Assembly: GCF_002975275.1 (NCBI RefSeq)
Contig: NZ_PCOQ01000015.1
Coordinates: forward strand, 62,001-126,000
Length of the DNA: 64,000 bases
Direction of reading: 5' to 3'
Source: Achromobacter sp. MYb9
GTDB lineage: Bacteria > Pseudomonadota > Gammaproteobacteria > Burkholderiales > Burkholderiaceae_B
Shown here: positions 18,007 through 26,022 of the stretch, in pieces
Layout: every line of letters begins with the position of its first letter
How positions within the stretch are numbered: the first letter of the stretch is position 1
Position numbers and translations under genes: made by a program
The notes under the pieces: generated by a model
The model's input: the letters and a program-made list of their open reading frames with translations, nothing else
What the model was told of the DNA's origin: nothing
Databases searched by the model: none

Positions 18007-18818
18007 CCGCGCCGCCGGCTGCTGATGCCACCCTGCCGGTCTACGAGGCCTACGCCATCCGCTACGCCAGCGTGACCCGGCGCGCGATCGACAATTTCCT
18101 GTCGCGCGCCGATGTGCACGACGGCCCCATGCCGATGGATTTCTATTGCTGGCTGTTGCGGGGACCGGCCGGCAATGTGCTGGTCGATACCGGCTTCAGC
18201 GCGTGTTCGGCGCGCGCGCGGGACCGGGCGTTCACCCTGTACCCCGAAGCGGCGCTGGCCCGGTTGGGCCTGGCGCCGGCCGACATCGACCACGTGATCC
18301 TGACGCACTTGCACTATGACCATGCCGGCAATGTCGAGGCGTATCCCCGCGCGCAGGTCCATTTGCAGGACACCGAAATGCAGTACGCCACCGGCCGGTA
18401 CATGTGCTTTGCGGCCATGCGGCATTTCTTTTCGGTCGACGACGTGCAGGCGGTGGTGCGCCAGGTGTACGCGGGGCGGGTCCGTTTTCACGATGGCGAC
18501 GCCGTGCTGGCCCCCGGACTCGAGCTGCATCACGTCGGCGGCCATACCCAGGGCCTGCAAGTGGTCCGCGTGCATACGGCTCGCGGCTGGATCGTGCTGG
18601 CCTCGGACGCCCTGCACTACACCCGCAACTTCACCGACAGCAACCCGTTTCCCGCTATCTTCCATCTGGGCGACATGCTCGACGGCTATGCCCGCATCCG
18701 CGAGCTGGCGGATTCCGACGCGCATATCGTGCCGGGCCATGATCCCATCGTTGCCCGGCAGTATCCGCCCGCCGACGGCGACGCAGGCATCTACCGGCTG
18801 GACACGCCGCCCTTGTGA
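18003..18818 (+). CDS. Metallo-beta-lactamase-fold hydrolase (lactonase-like)
   Basis: The 271-residue protein has the full metal site: HLHYDH (102-107), H181 in VGGHTQG, D202 in LASDALHY and H246 in VPGHDP. The arrangement resembles N-acyl-homoserine-lactone lactonases (AiiA-like) and other lactone hydrolases. It has no signal peptide, so it is cytoplasmic. The ATG overlaps the stop of the ABC receptor gene by four bases. With an alpha/beta hydrolase in the same operon, ring or ester opening of the operon's substrate is a reasonable guess; quorum quenching is an alternative. Confidence 0.9.
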   Translation: MTAPPAADATLPVYEAYAIRYASVTRRAIDNFLSRADVHDGPMPMDFYCWLLRGPAGNVLVDTGFSACSARARDRAFTLYPEAALARLGLAPADIDHVILTHLHYDHAGNVEAYPRAQVHLQDTEMQYATGRYMCFAAMRHFFSVDDVQAVVRQVYAGRVRFHDGDAVLAPGLELHHVGGHTQGLQVVRVHTARGWIVLASDALHYTRNFTDSNPFPAIFHLGDMLDGYARIRELADSDAHIVPGHDPIVARQYPPADGDAGIYRLDTPPL

Positions 18819-18831
18819 CAAGGAAAACCCG

Positions 18832-19218
18832 ATGCAAGACGACGACTTCATCCTTAACCGCCTGGCCGACGCGGTCAACCGGCAGGAACGCCTGGTGTGG
18901 CGAGGCCGCCACCTGAACACCGTGTTCCTGCTGGAGCGCGGCACGGACGCCTATCTGATCACCGTGGCTGCGGGCCGTATCCAGGCCGTGCGCCAAGGCC
19001 CCTTCGTGATGCCTCGCTGGCAGTTCGCGCTGCGGGCGTCGGCTGAAGACTGGGCGCAGTTCTGGCGCCCGCTGCCCCCGCCGGGTTACCACGACCTGAT
19101 GGCGCTGGTGAAATTCCGGCGCCTGCGCGCCGAAGGCGATCTTTATCCCCTGATGTCCAATCTGCTGTATTTCAAGGACGTGCTGGCCTGCCCGCGCGCC
19201 GAAGGAGCGTCCTCGTGA
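18832..19218 (+). CDS. Small SCP2-like hypothetical protein
   Basis: The 128-residue product is not firmly recognised. Its pattern of a short beta sheet (FLLERGTDAYLITVAAGRIQAVRQG) followed by helices (SAEDWAQFWRPLPPPGYHDL, LYPLMSNLLYFKDVL) resembles SCP-2 sterol-carrier domains that hold a hydrophobic ligand. It lies 13 bases after the lactonase-like gene and overlaps the alpha/beta hydrolase start by four bases, so it is part of the operon. It might present a hydrophobic substrate to the hydrolases. The domain call is tentative. Confidence 0.75.
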   Translation: MQDDDFILNRLADAVNRQERLVWRGRHLNTVFLLERGTDAYLITVAAGRIQAVRQGPFVMPRWQFALRASAEDWAQFWRPLPPPGYHDLMALVKFRRLRAEGDLYPLMSNLLYFKDVLACPRAEGASS

Positions 19219-20099
19219 ATCCGCAACAAGCGAATCCGCATCCCGCTGTGTTCGAACCCATCATTGGGCGCTATCTGCATTTGACGCTGGGCGGCCGCGC
19301 GCACCGCGTCTATGTCGAGGAAGCGGGCAGCGGCATCCCGCTGCTGTGCCTGCATACCGCAGGCGCCGATACGCGCCAGTATCGCGCGGTGATGAATGAC
19401 CCGCGGATCCTGCAAACCTTTCGCGTCATCGCCTTCGACCTGCCTTGGCACGGAAAGTCGTCGCCACCCGAAGGCTGGCAGCAGGAAACCTACCGGCTGA
19501 CGTCCGAGGACTATGCGCAGGCCATCATCGCCGTCGCCGACGCGATGGCGCTGGACAGGCCGCTGGTGATGGGGTGCTCGATTGGCGGGCGCATCGTGCT
19601 GCACCTGGCGCTGGAACATGCGCACCGCTTCGGCGGCGCCATCGGATTGCAGTCGGGCGCCCATGTGGACCCGTATTACGACCTGGAATGGCTGAACCGC
19701 CCCGACGTGCACGGCGGCGAAGTCTGCGCCGGGATCGTATCGGGCCTGGTCGGCCCGGGCAGCCCGGACAACCACCGTTGGGAAACGCTGTGGCACTACA
19801 TGCAGAGCGGGCCGGGCGTGTTCAAGGGCGACCTGCATTTCTACACCGCCGACGGAGACATCCGCGACCGTGTGGCCGGGATCGACACACGCCGCTGCCC
19901 GCTGTGGCTCTTGACCGGCGAATACGACTATTCCTGCACGCCGCAAGACACCGAGTTCCTGGCCGGGCGCATCGCGGGATCGCATTGGCAGATCATGGAA
20001 GGCATGGGCCACTTTCCCATGAGCGAAGACCCCGATCGGTTCCTGGCTTATTTGCGGCCGGTGCTGGCGCAGGCGGCCGAAGCGCGCCTGCGCGAATAG
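19215..20099 (+). CDS. Alpha/beta-fold hydrolase
   Basis: The 294-residue hydrolase has the nucleophile elbow GCSIGGR around residue 120, the oxyanion region LLCLHTAGAD near the start, and a late His in GMGHFPMSEDP. It would cleave an ester, lactone or carbon-carbon bond. The start is GTG, overlapping the stop of the preceding gene (GTGA), so translation is coupled. It is the last gene of the rightward operon, followed by a strong hairpin at 20114-20142 and the convergent LysR gene. Confidence 0.92.
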   Translation: MNPQQANPHPAVFEPIIGRYLHLTLGGRAHRVYVEEAGSGIPLLCLHTAGADTRQYRAVMNDPRILQTFRVIAFDLPWHGKSSPPEGWQQETYRLTSEDYAQAIIAVADAMALDRPLVMGCSIGGRIVLHLALEHAHRFGGAIGLQSGAHVDPYYDLEWLNRPDVHGGEVCAGIVSGLVGPGSPDNHRWETLWHYMQSGPGVFKGDLHFYTADGDIRDRVAGIDTRRCPLWLLTGEYDYSCTPQDTEFLAGRIAGSHWQIMEGMGHFPMSEDPDRFLAYLRPVLAQAAEARLRE

Positions 20100-20113
20100 C
20101 GCCGCCCCGCCCT

Positions 20114-20142
20114 GTCGCCGGCGCGGCTACGGTGCCGGCGAC
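20114..20142. terminator. Hairpin between convergent genes
   Basis: GTCGCCGGC (20114-20122) and GCCGGCGAC (20134-20142) are perfect 9-base arms around an 11-base loop. The hairpin lies just after the alpha/beta hydrolase stop and overlaps the 3' end of the LysR gene. There is no T-tract, so intrinsic termination is uncertain; it may instead protect the 3' ends. Confidence 0.45.
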
Positions 20143-21029
20143 TCCGGCGCCGTCAGCGCTTTCAGCAGTTCATCGACGGGACGCGCCAGTTGCGCCGTGT
20201 CCCGCACGCAGACGTAGAACTGGCGCTCGGCCCAATCATCGCGCAAGCGCAACAGCACAAGCCCCATCGACGCCAGATAGTGACGCGCGATGCCTTCGGG
20301 CACCACGCCAATGCCCAGGCCCTCGCGGATCATCCGGCACCGGGTCTCGAAATTGGAGACTTGCAGCTTGACGTTGGGCGGCCGAGACAGCGTCTGGCCG
20401 GCATACGCCAGGAACTGGTCCAGCGAATGGCGGGGGAAGTAGCCCAGCAGGTCGTAGTCCAGCGCGTCTTCCAGGAACAGTTCCGTCCGGTTTGCCAGGG
20501 CATGCCCCACGGGCACCACCAGCCCGACGCGATCGCGCCGGAACGGAAACGAGGCCACGCCGGGCACGGGATGATCGGCGTGATAGATGCCGATATCGAC
20601 CGAGGCCTCGGCCACCATGCGCGGGATGTCGTAGCTGTGGCCTTCCAGCAGATCCACGCTGACATCGCTGCGACCCGCCAGGAACCGCCCCATCACGCCG
20701 GGCAGAAATTGCAGGATGGTCGACGGGTTGGAGGCCAGCCGGATCTTCGCCTGCCCGTTCAGGGAATAGCCATTGATCGCCTGTTCGGTCAGCTGGACGC
20801 TGCGCAGGATGGCCTTGGCTCGCTGGTACAGCAACGCGCCGGCGGACGTCGGTTCGACACCGCGGCCGTGGCGGTGCAGCAGCGTGCGACCCAGGTGGCG
20901 CTCCAGCTCGGCGACCCGTTTGCTGGCGGCCGATGTCACCAGGTTTTCCCGTTCGGCCGCTTTGGACAGGCTCTTTTCTTCGACGGCCGCGACGAAGATC
21001 TCCAGGGCAGGAATATCCAGCTTTTTCAT
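20127..21029 (-). CDS. LysR-family regulator, overlapping hipA
   Basis: The 300-residue LysR protein begins MKKLDIPALEIFVAAVEEKSLSKAAERENL, with the helix-turn-helix in residues 1-65 and an effector domain after it. The frame is open upstream, but homology begins at ATG 21029. That ATG overlaps the hipA stop codon by four bases, so LysR is the third gene of a hipB-hipA-lysR operon. It converges on the catabolic operon 13400-20099 and may be its regulator, but no divergent promoter links them. Confidence 0.9.
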   Translation of the reverse strand: MKKLDIPALEIFVAAVEEKSLSKAAERENLVTSAASKRVAELERHLGRTLLHRHGRGVEPTSAGALLYQRAKAILRSVQLTEQAINGYSLNGQAKIRLASNPSTILQFLPGVMGRFLAGRSDVSVDLLEGHSYDIPRMVAEASVDIGIYHADHPVPGVASFPFRRDRVGLVVPVGHALANRTELFLEDALDYDLLGYFPRHSLDQFLAYAGQTLSRPPNVKLQVSNFETRCRMIREGLGIGVVPEGIARHYLASMGLVLLRLRDDWAERQFYVCVRDTAQLARPVDELLKALTAPESPAP

Positions 21030-22342
21030 ACCGGAAATATACCGTGCCGCCACGCCGTCAACGTCGCTTCCACGCGCGCAATTTCCTCGCGAGCCATGCC
21101 CGCGCGCGCATAGAATCCGGCACGTTCGGCCACCACGTCCTGGACGCGATCGAGTATCGATTGCGCCGCAGCCTCGGACCGCAAGCCAAATCGCCGGTAC
21201 TCCGTCAGGCAATTCTGGAATGTGCTGTCGCGCCCTGCCGCGCCGATGTGCAGATAGTGCCTGGCCGATCCTTCCTGCGTAACCACGTCGAACAACGGCG
21301 ACAGCCGGTACGTGCCCGCGCCCTCGTCCTTCACGAACCCCACGTTCTTCAGATGGTCATCGGTGTTATGCACCGCCACGTTCAAGATCATGCGGGCGTA
21401 AAGCTCCTTCAGGTCCTGCACCGGGTTCGACGAGACACGGCGCACCACATCCGCCAGCCGGGCGTACGAATACGTGGCCTTGCCACGCTCGCTGTCCAGC
21501 TCGCGCTTGCCAATCTGCGCCGACGGGCTGATCAAGGACGCGCCGCTGAGGAAATGGCGGCGCGCCACGACGGGTTCTGCCCCCCGCTCGGCCGGCAATC
21601 GTTCCCGATCGAAACGGCGGGTCAGCAGCACGGCGCCCAGGTGGGTTTCCGTCAGGTGAATCTCGGGCACGGTCAGGCCGATGGCACGGGCCATTTCCAG
21701 GTTTGCGAATTCGACCCGTTGCCGGTCATACGAATCGCCTTGGCGCGGAAACTTGGCGATCCACATCTCGCCCTGTTCGTCACGCACGATGGTCTTTGGC
21801 CGCGCGCCGCCGATATCCCACGAACTGCCCAGAATGTCCCGGTACACCCCCTTGGGCTTGACGCCCTGGTCGATGTCGGTCAACAAGTCGGCCAGCGATT
21901 CAAGCTGGCTGATTTCAGGCAGCCGGTAGGTCTTGCGCATGTTGGGCGTCAATTGGCGTGCGCTGAAAAACAGCGCGCCCACCCCCATGCCCCGGCCGCG
22001 CAGCAGCACTTCGTCTTCCGTGACGCGGGCGCCCGCCTTGTCCACGCGCATGACGTTGCGGCCCCAGGCGTCCGGTGCAGCATCGAAGATCGCGCCCAGC
22101 GTTTCGTAGCGGCTTTCCGTGCGAAACGTGGTCCGGGCATCGATCAGCGGCAGGTTCAGCGGGTCCAGCGCGAAGGCGCGTGGGTCGCTCACATAGGACT
22201 GCACGTAGGTGAACTCGGCAAAAAAATGGTTCTCGTCCGAGTCGTCCAGGGTCAGCACGCCCGCCAGGACCGCCTCGCCGCGGATGTCCACATAGACGAA
22301 CAACTGGCTTTCGACGGACTTATGTTTCCTGGCGCGCGCCAT
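21026..22342 (-). CDS. hipA: HipA-family serine/threonine kinase toxin
   Basis: The 438-residue protein has a HipA N-terminal subdomain (FVYVDIRGEAVLAGVLTL) and a kinase-like C-terminal part. Visible residues are the GGARPK loop (178-183, region of the autophosphorylated serine), the ATP-site lysine in MWIAKF (K197), catalytic Asp in VHNTDDHLKN (D328) and the metal-binding LFDVV (D352). In E. coli, HipA phosphorylates glutamyl-tRNA synthetase and triggers persistence. The antitoxin gene is 12 bases upstream. Kinase residues are intact, so activity is likely; the target is unknown. Confidence 0.92.
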   Translation of the reverse strand: MARARKHKSVESQLFVYVDIRGEAVLAGVLTLDDSDENHFFAEFTYVQSYVSDPRAFALDPLNLPLIDARTTFRTESRYETLGAIFDAAPDAWGRNVMRVDKAGARVTEDEVLLRGRGMGVGALFFSARQLTPNMRKTYRLPEISQLESLADLLTDIDQGVKPKGVYRDILGSSWDIGGARPKTIVRDEQGEMWIAKFPRQGDSYDRQRVEFANLEMARAIGLTVPEIHLTETHLGAVLLTRRFDRERLPAERGAEPVVARRHFLSGASLISPSAQIGKRELDSERGKATYSYARLADVVRRVSSNPVQDLKELYARMILNVAVHNTDDHLKNVGFVKDEGAGTYRLSPLFDVVTQEGSARHYLHIGAAGRDSTFQNCLTEYRRFGLRSEAAAQSILDRVQDVVAERAGFYARAGMAREEIARVEATLTAWRHGIFPV

Positions 22343-22354
22343 GGCGGATCCGCC

Positions 22355-22696
22355 TTACAGCTTGGTGGGATCGATGCGGTTCGGCGGCGCCGCCCCGCCG
22401 CCCCGGCTCGGTCGCCGCAAGGCATCTAATCGCTTGCCCACGCCATCCTGTTCCGGGTCCGCCAGCGCGAACAATTGGTCGCCAAAGCCGTATTGCAGCA
22501 AGGCCTCGACCGCCAGCGCCAGCGACACGCCGCCGTCGCCGCGTTCCAGCCGCGCAATGGTGGCGCGCGAAACGCCCAGGCGAGCGGCCAGCGCGCTTTC
22601 CGATTCGGCGCGGCGCAAACGGGCTGTGCGCACGTTGGCGCCAAGCCGCGCCAGCGCGTCAGCCGCATCAAAACTGGGTTCTATCTTCTTTTTCAT
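22355..22696 (-). CDS. hipB: HipB-like helix-turn-helix antitoxin
   Basis: The 113-residue protein has an XRE/Cro-type helix-turn-helix (LGANVRTARLRRAESESALAARLGVSRATIARLERGDGG, about residues 19-57) and a low-complexity Pro/Arg-rich tail that could contact the kinase. HipB neutralises HipA and represses the operon by binding inverted repeats. It starts at ATG 22696, directly next to a palindrome at 22697-22712. It is somewhat longer than E. coli HipB (88 residues). Confidence 0.9.
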   Translation of the reverse strand: MKKKIEPSFDAADALARLGANVRTARLRRAESESALAARLGVSRATIARLERGDGGVSLALAVEALLQYGFGDQLFALADPEQDGVGKRLDALRRPSRGGGAAPPNRIDPTKL

Positions 22697-22712
22697 GCCC
22701 TGATAATAGGGC
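22697..22712. promoter_or_regulatory. Palindrome abutting the hipB start (candidate HipB operator)
   Basis: GCCCT and AGGGC are perfect arms around GATAAT, touching the hipB initiation codon on its upstream side. HipB operators in E. coli are similar short dyads (TATCC-N8-GGATA), so this is a candidate autoregulatory site. Confidence 0.45.
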
Positions 22713-22725
22713 TTTAACGGCGATT

Positions 22726-22802
22726 TTGCACGATTAATGGTGCAATCCGGATGTAAATTATGCGCTATTAATGATTCATAACCGGATTTAATGACCCATT
22801 AA
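22726..22802. promoter_or_regulatory. AT-rich hip control region with two dyads and repeated ATTAATG
   Basis: TTGCAC-N8-GTGCAA (22726-22745) and TTAATG-ACC-CATTAA (22788-22802) are perfect dyads in the AT-rich gap between hipB and the carboxypeptidase gene. ATTAATG also recurs inside the first dyad, near 22768 and in the second. The density of symmetric elements suggests cooperative binding by HipB or another regulator. Confidence 0.45.
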
Positions 22803-22857
22803 TAGATCAAAATTCCCTTATTACTGCGACAAACGGCGTGAAATAAGCGTGCGCCGC

Positions 22858-23985
22858 CTAGATCACTACCGCTTGATCCAATCTCAGCGCGCCCCGGCCG
22901 GTATCCAGGGTGACGCGCGCACCCAGCGGCAATGTCAGGTTCGGGTCGCCATGGCCGCTGGGCCATCCGCCCAGCACCGGAATCCCCCGCGACCGGAACT
23001 GATCCAGGATCAGCGGGTACAGCAGCCCTTGCGCCTGCGCGTCATCCATCGGCACGCCCAAGCGGGTGAAGGTGCCCACCAGCACGCCCTTTACCCCGTC
23101 GAACTTGCCGGCGGCCGCCAATTGGCCCAGCAATCGGTCAACGCGCGGCACGGCTTCGTTGACGTCTTCAATGAACAGGATGGCGTCGCGCGTATCGATC
23201 TCGTTGCGCGTGCCGGTCAGTGCGGCGATCAGCGCCAGGTTGCCGCCGATGAGCCGCCCGCTGGCCACGCCCGGCACCAATTCGGTGGGCAGCGCGTCTT
23301 GCGGCGGCGCGATCCAGGACCCGTTGCCCATCTGGCCGGTGATCATCGCCAGCAGATTCGATTCGGTGGGCTCGCGTTTGCCGGCCAGCAAGTCCTGCCC
23401 CAGCATCGGGCCATGGAACGTGACGAAACCGGCATGGCGTTGCATGGCCAGATGTAGCGCGGTGATGTCGCTATAGCCGATGAAAGGCTTGGCGTGCTTG
23501 CGCAGCAGTGCGTAATCCAATTGGTCCAGCAGGCGCCATGATCCGAAGCCGCCTTGCAGGCACCACACCGCGCCAATGTCTGGCGCGGCGAAAGCCGCGT
23601 GCAGGTCGGCCAGGCGGTCGGCATCGCTGCCCGCCAGATAGTCATACGGAGCATCCAGGCGCGTCCGGCTGGCTGGCATGACCTGGGCGGCAAAGCCGCG
23701 GGCCTCCAGCCATTCGGCGGCATCGTCGCTGGCGCCGGGTGCGGCGGACGCCGGCGCCACGATGGCGACGCGCGCGCCGGGCCGCAACGCGGGCACCGGG
23801 GCCGCGCCTTTGCCGTGCGCGGGCGCGGGCGGCGTCGTGGTGGCGATGGCCGGCTGGCGGGCGCCCGGCGTCCGGGTCGCGCAGCCGCTCAGCGCCAGCG
23901 CCGTCAGGCACAGCGCGCCCGTCTGTTTAAGAAAGCCACGGCGGCCCGGGTTCTGCTTCTGCGCAAGCTCGGCGGGCAGGTTCAT
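22858..23985 (-). CDS. LD-carboxypeptidase (peptidase S66), Tat-type lipoprotein
   Basis: The 375-residue protein has an N-terminal twin-arginine motif GRRGFLK and a lipobox LSGC (Cys about residue 35), so it looks like a Tat-exported lipoprotein. The S66 fold follows: CLQGGFGSWRLLDQLDY, nucleophile in FIGYSDITAL, Glu in LFIEDVNE, His in WPSGHGDPNL. Such enzymes remove the terminal D-Ala from muramoyl tetrapeptides. ATG 23985 is preferred to a TTG at 24006. Most S66 enzymes are cytoplasmic recyclers, so a lipid-anchored form would act on periplasmic murein. Confidence 0.9.
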   Translation of the reverse strand: MNLPAELAQKQNPGRRGFLKQTGALCLTALALSGCATRTPGARQPAIATTTPPAPAHGKGAAPVPALRPGARVAIVAPASAAPGASDDAAEWLEARGFAAQVMPASRTRLDAPYDYLAGSDADRLADLHAAFAAPDIGAVWCLQGGFGSWRLLDQLDYALLRKHAKPFIGYSDITALHLAMQRHAGFVTFHGPMLGQDLLAGKREPTESNLLAMITGQMGNGSWIAPPQDALPTELVPGVASGRLIGGNLALIAALTGTRNEIDTRDAILFIEDVNEAVPRVDRLLGQLAAAGKFDGVKGVLVGTFTRLGVPMDDAQAQGLLYPLILDQFRSRGIPVLGGWPSGHGDPNLTLPLGARVTLDTGRGALRLDQAVVI

Positions 23986-24027
23986 GGTCGTGGTCGGTGG
24001 TGTCAATGTGGCGTCAGGAATGTGGTG

Positions 24028-24753
24028 TCAAAACCGTTCGTAGTCCAGCCGATAGCGCCATTGGCCCACGGCCAGCCCCGCCATCGGCAGCCGGCCGATG
24101 CGGAGGCGGCGCAGGGCCTGCAGCCGCAGGCCCGCGGTGTCGCACACGAATTCAATAAAACCCAGCGGCGGCGTCTTCAGCGCAAAGCGCAGGTGCGTTT
24201 CGTTCTGCCAGCTGACCTTCATCGGCATGGCGGGACGGCCTTCGAAGGCCAGACCCCGTTGCAACCGGGCCAGGTCGCCTTCGCTTAATTGGCCGGTGAC
24301 CTGCGCCACGTATTCCTGCTCCACAAGCTTGCCCTCTTCCACCAGCTTGCGTGACACCGGATATTCCTGCGTGTACACCACCAGGCCGCTGGCCGCGCGT
24401 TCCAGCGGCGTGACAAGCTTCAGGCCGTTGAACATGCGCTTGAGGTAACGCTGGCCGGACCGGTCGCCCGGCATCAGGTTCTTGGGCACGATCAGGTCGC
24501 GGGCCGACCCCGGTTCGTTGTCGGCGTACATGCCCTCGGGCTTGTGCACCAGCACGGTCACGGGTCGCATGTCCTCAAGCTTGGCGCCGGGCAGCAGGCT
24601 GACCGTCTGCCCGGGCGCGACGCGGAAGCCGGGCTCTTCGACCGTCTTGCCGTCAACGGCGACCCAGCCGCCTTCGATATAGCGTTCGGCATCGCCGCGG
24701 GAGCAGGACTGTTCCGTGGCCAAGCGCTTGGCCAGTCTTACGCTTTCGCTCAT
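24028..24753 (-). CDS. RsuA/RluF-type pseudouridine synthase homologue with altered active site
   Basis: The 241-residue protein has an N-terminal S4 RNA-binding domain (VRLAKRLATEQSCSRGDAERYIEGGWVAVDG) and an RsuA/RluB/E/F-like catalytic domain. The usual GRLDxxTxGL catalytic motif reads TPLERAASGLVVYT here, with Glu (E118) where the catalytic Asp is expected. The usual GLNRQIRRM motif is replaced by a sequence without it (GFIEFVCDTAGLRLQ). It may bind rRNA or mRNA without making pseudouridine, or be a divergent subfamily. ATG 24753 begins the S4 domain homology. Confidence 0.85.
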   Translation of the reverse strand: MSESVRLAKRLATEQSCSRGDAERYIEGGWVAVDGKTVEEPGFRVAPGQTVSLLPGAKLEDMRPVTVLVHKPEGMYADNEPGSARDLIVPKNLMPGDRSGQRYLKRMFNGLKLVTPLERAASGLVVYTQEYPVSRKLVEEGKLVEQEYVAQVTGQLSEGDLARLQRGLAFEGRPAMPMKVSWQNETHLRFALKTPPLGFIEFVCDTAGLRLQALRRLRIGRLPMAGLAVGQWRYRLDYERF

Positions 24754-24897
24754 CGCGCCACCGCCTGGCATGCGGGCGTGGCCGGTTGGGAAAGCGATTC
24801 AGGCGTGCTGTCAGCCAGCACAAATGGGTGCATCGTCATTAAGTATTGCCGGGGTGTTGCAAAACGCGGGCAAAGCGCCCGCGGCGTCAGGCAGATG

Positions 24898-26022
24898 TTA
24901 CGCCTTTTCCGGGGGCGGCTCGGGCAGCTTGCCGGCTGCCGTCTCCGGAATTTCCGCTGGCGCGGCGGGGGGCGGCACATCGGCGATCCACGCATTCACG
25001 AGCGTCGACGTCACCGCCAGAATCACCGGCCCGATGAACAAACCGACGATGCCGAAAGCGAACATGCCGCCCAGCACGCCGGACAGGATCAGCAGCAACG
25101 ACAGGTTCACGCCGCGCTTGATCAACATGGGGCGCAGCAGGTTGTCCAGCATCGCGACCAGCACCGCCCAGATCAACAGCAGGATCGCGGCCACCTTCAT
25201 ATCGTTCTGGAACAGCCAGATGACACCGCCCAGCATCGGCAGGAACGGGCCCAATTGCGCCAGGCACAGCATCACCATCAAGGCGGTCAGGATGCCCGCC
25301 GCAGGCACGCCCGCGATCCACAGCCCCACGCCACCCAGCACCGACTGCACCACGGCGGTCACCACGATGCCCAGCGCAACCGCCCGGATGGCCGCACCGG
25401 CCAGGCGGACCGCCGCCACGCCGCGCTGGCCGGCCAGCCGGTTCGCGAAACGCTTGACGAAGTCAGCCGCCGCCTCGCCCTGGCTATACAGGATGCCGGC
25501 AATGACGATGGTGATGAGCATGTGCATGACGAACACGCCGACGATTGCCGCGTGGCTCAACAGCCAATGCGCCGCGATGGTGAGATAGGGTTCCAGCCGG
25601 GCCAGCAGGCCGCCCGCGCCTGCGTCGGACAAGGTTTGCCATTCCTGCGCGACCCGGGGGCCGGCCAGGGGAATGGCGCGCACCCAGCTTGGCGGCGCCA
25701 GCAGCGCGTAATCGGGCAGGCTTTTCACCGCCGCCATGATGGCCCCGCCATGTTCGGCCAGGGTGGATATCACCTGATAAAGGGGTAGCACGATCACGAA
25801 CAGCAGGATCAGCAGCATCACCCCAGTTGCCGCCCAGCGGCGGCCGCCAAGCCGCTGCTGGATGGCCAGCAGCACGGGCCAGGTCGCCACCACGATCGTG
25901 GTCGCCCAGATCAGTCCCGGCAGGAACGGCCTCAGGATGTAAAGGCTGCCCACCATCAAGGCGGACAAAATCACGATGACAAGCAGGACTCGGGCAAGAT
26001 CGACTGTAGGACGTGTATTCAC
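24898..26022 (-). CDS. AI-2E family transporter (YdiK/PerM-like)
   Basis: The 374-residue polytopic protein has eight or so hydrophobic segments and the AI-2E signature region GGVGLWIAGVPAAGILTALMVMLCLAQLGPFLPMLGGVIWL, then RPMLIKRGVNLSLLLILSGVLGGM. Members export small molecules or act as Na+/H+ antiporters; autoinducer transport is shown only for a few. The start is GTG (26022-26020) with GGGAG upstream; no ATG fits before the first helix. The tail is Pro/Glu-rich. It appears monocistronic. Confidence 0.9.
   Translation of the reverse strand: MNTRPTVDLARVLLVIVILSALMVGSLYILRPFLPGLIWATTIVVATWPVLLAIQQRLGGRRWAATGVMLLILLFVIVLPLYQVISTLAEHGGAIMAAVKSLPDYALLAPPSWVRAIPLAGPRVAQEWQTLSDAGAGGLLARLEPYLTIAAHWLLSHAAIVGVFVMHMLITIVIAGILYSQGEAAADFVKRFANRLAGQRGVAAVRLAGAAIRAVALGIVVTAVVQSVLGGVGLWIAGVPAAGILTALMVMLCLAQLGPFLPMLGGVIWLFQNDMKVAAILLLIWAVLVAMLDNLLRPMLIKRGVNLSLLLILSGVLGGMFAFGIVGLFIGPVILAVTSTLVNAWIADVPPPAAPAEIPETAAGKLPEPPPEKA

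Noticed and set aside
20933-22429. A 498-codon plus-strand frame opposite hipA
   Set aside because: Low-complexity Arg/Gln/His composition typical of antisense frames in high-GC DNA; hipA, hipB and lysR explain the region.
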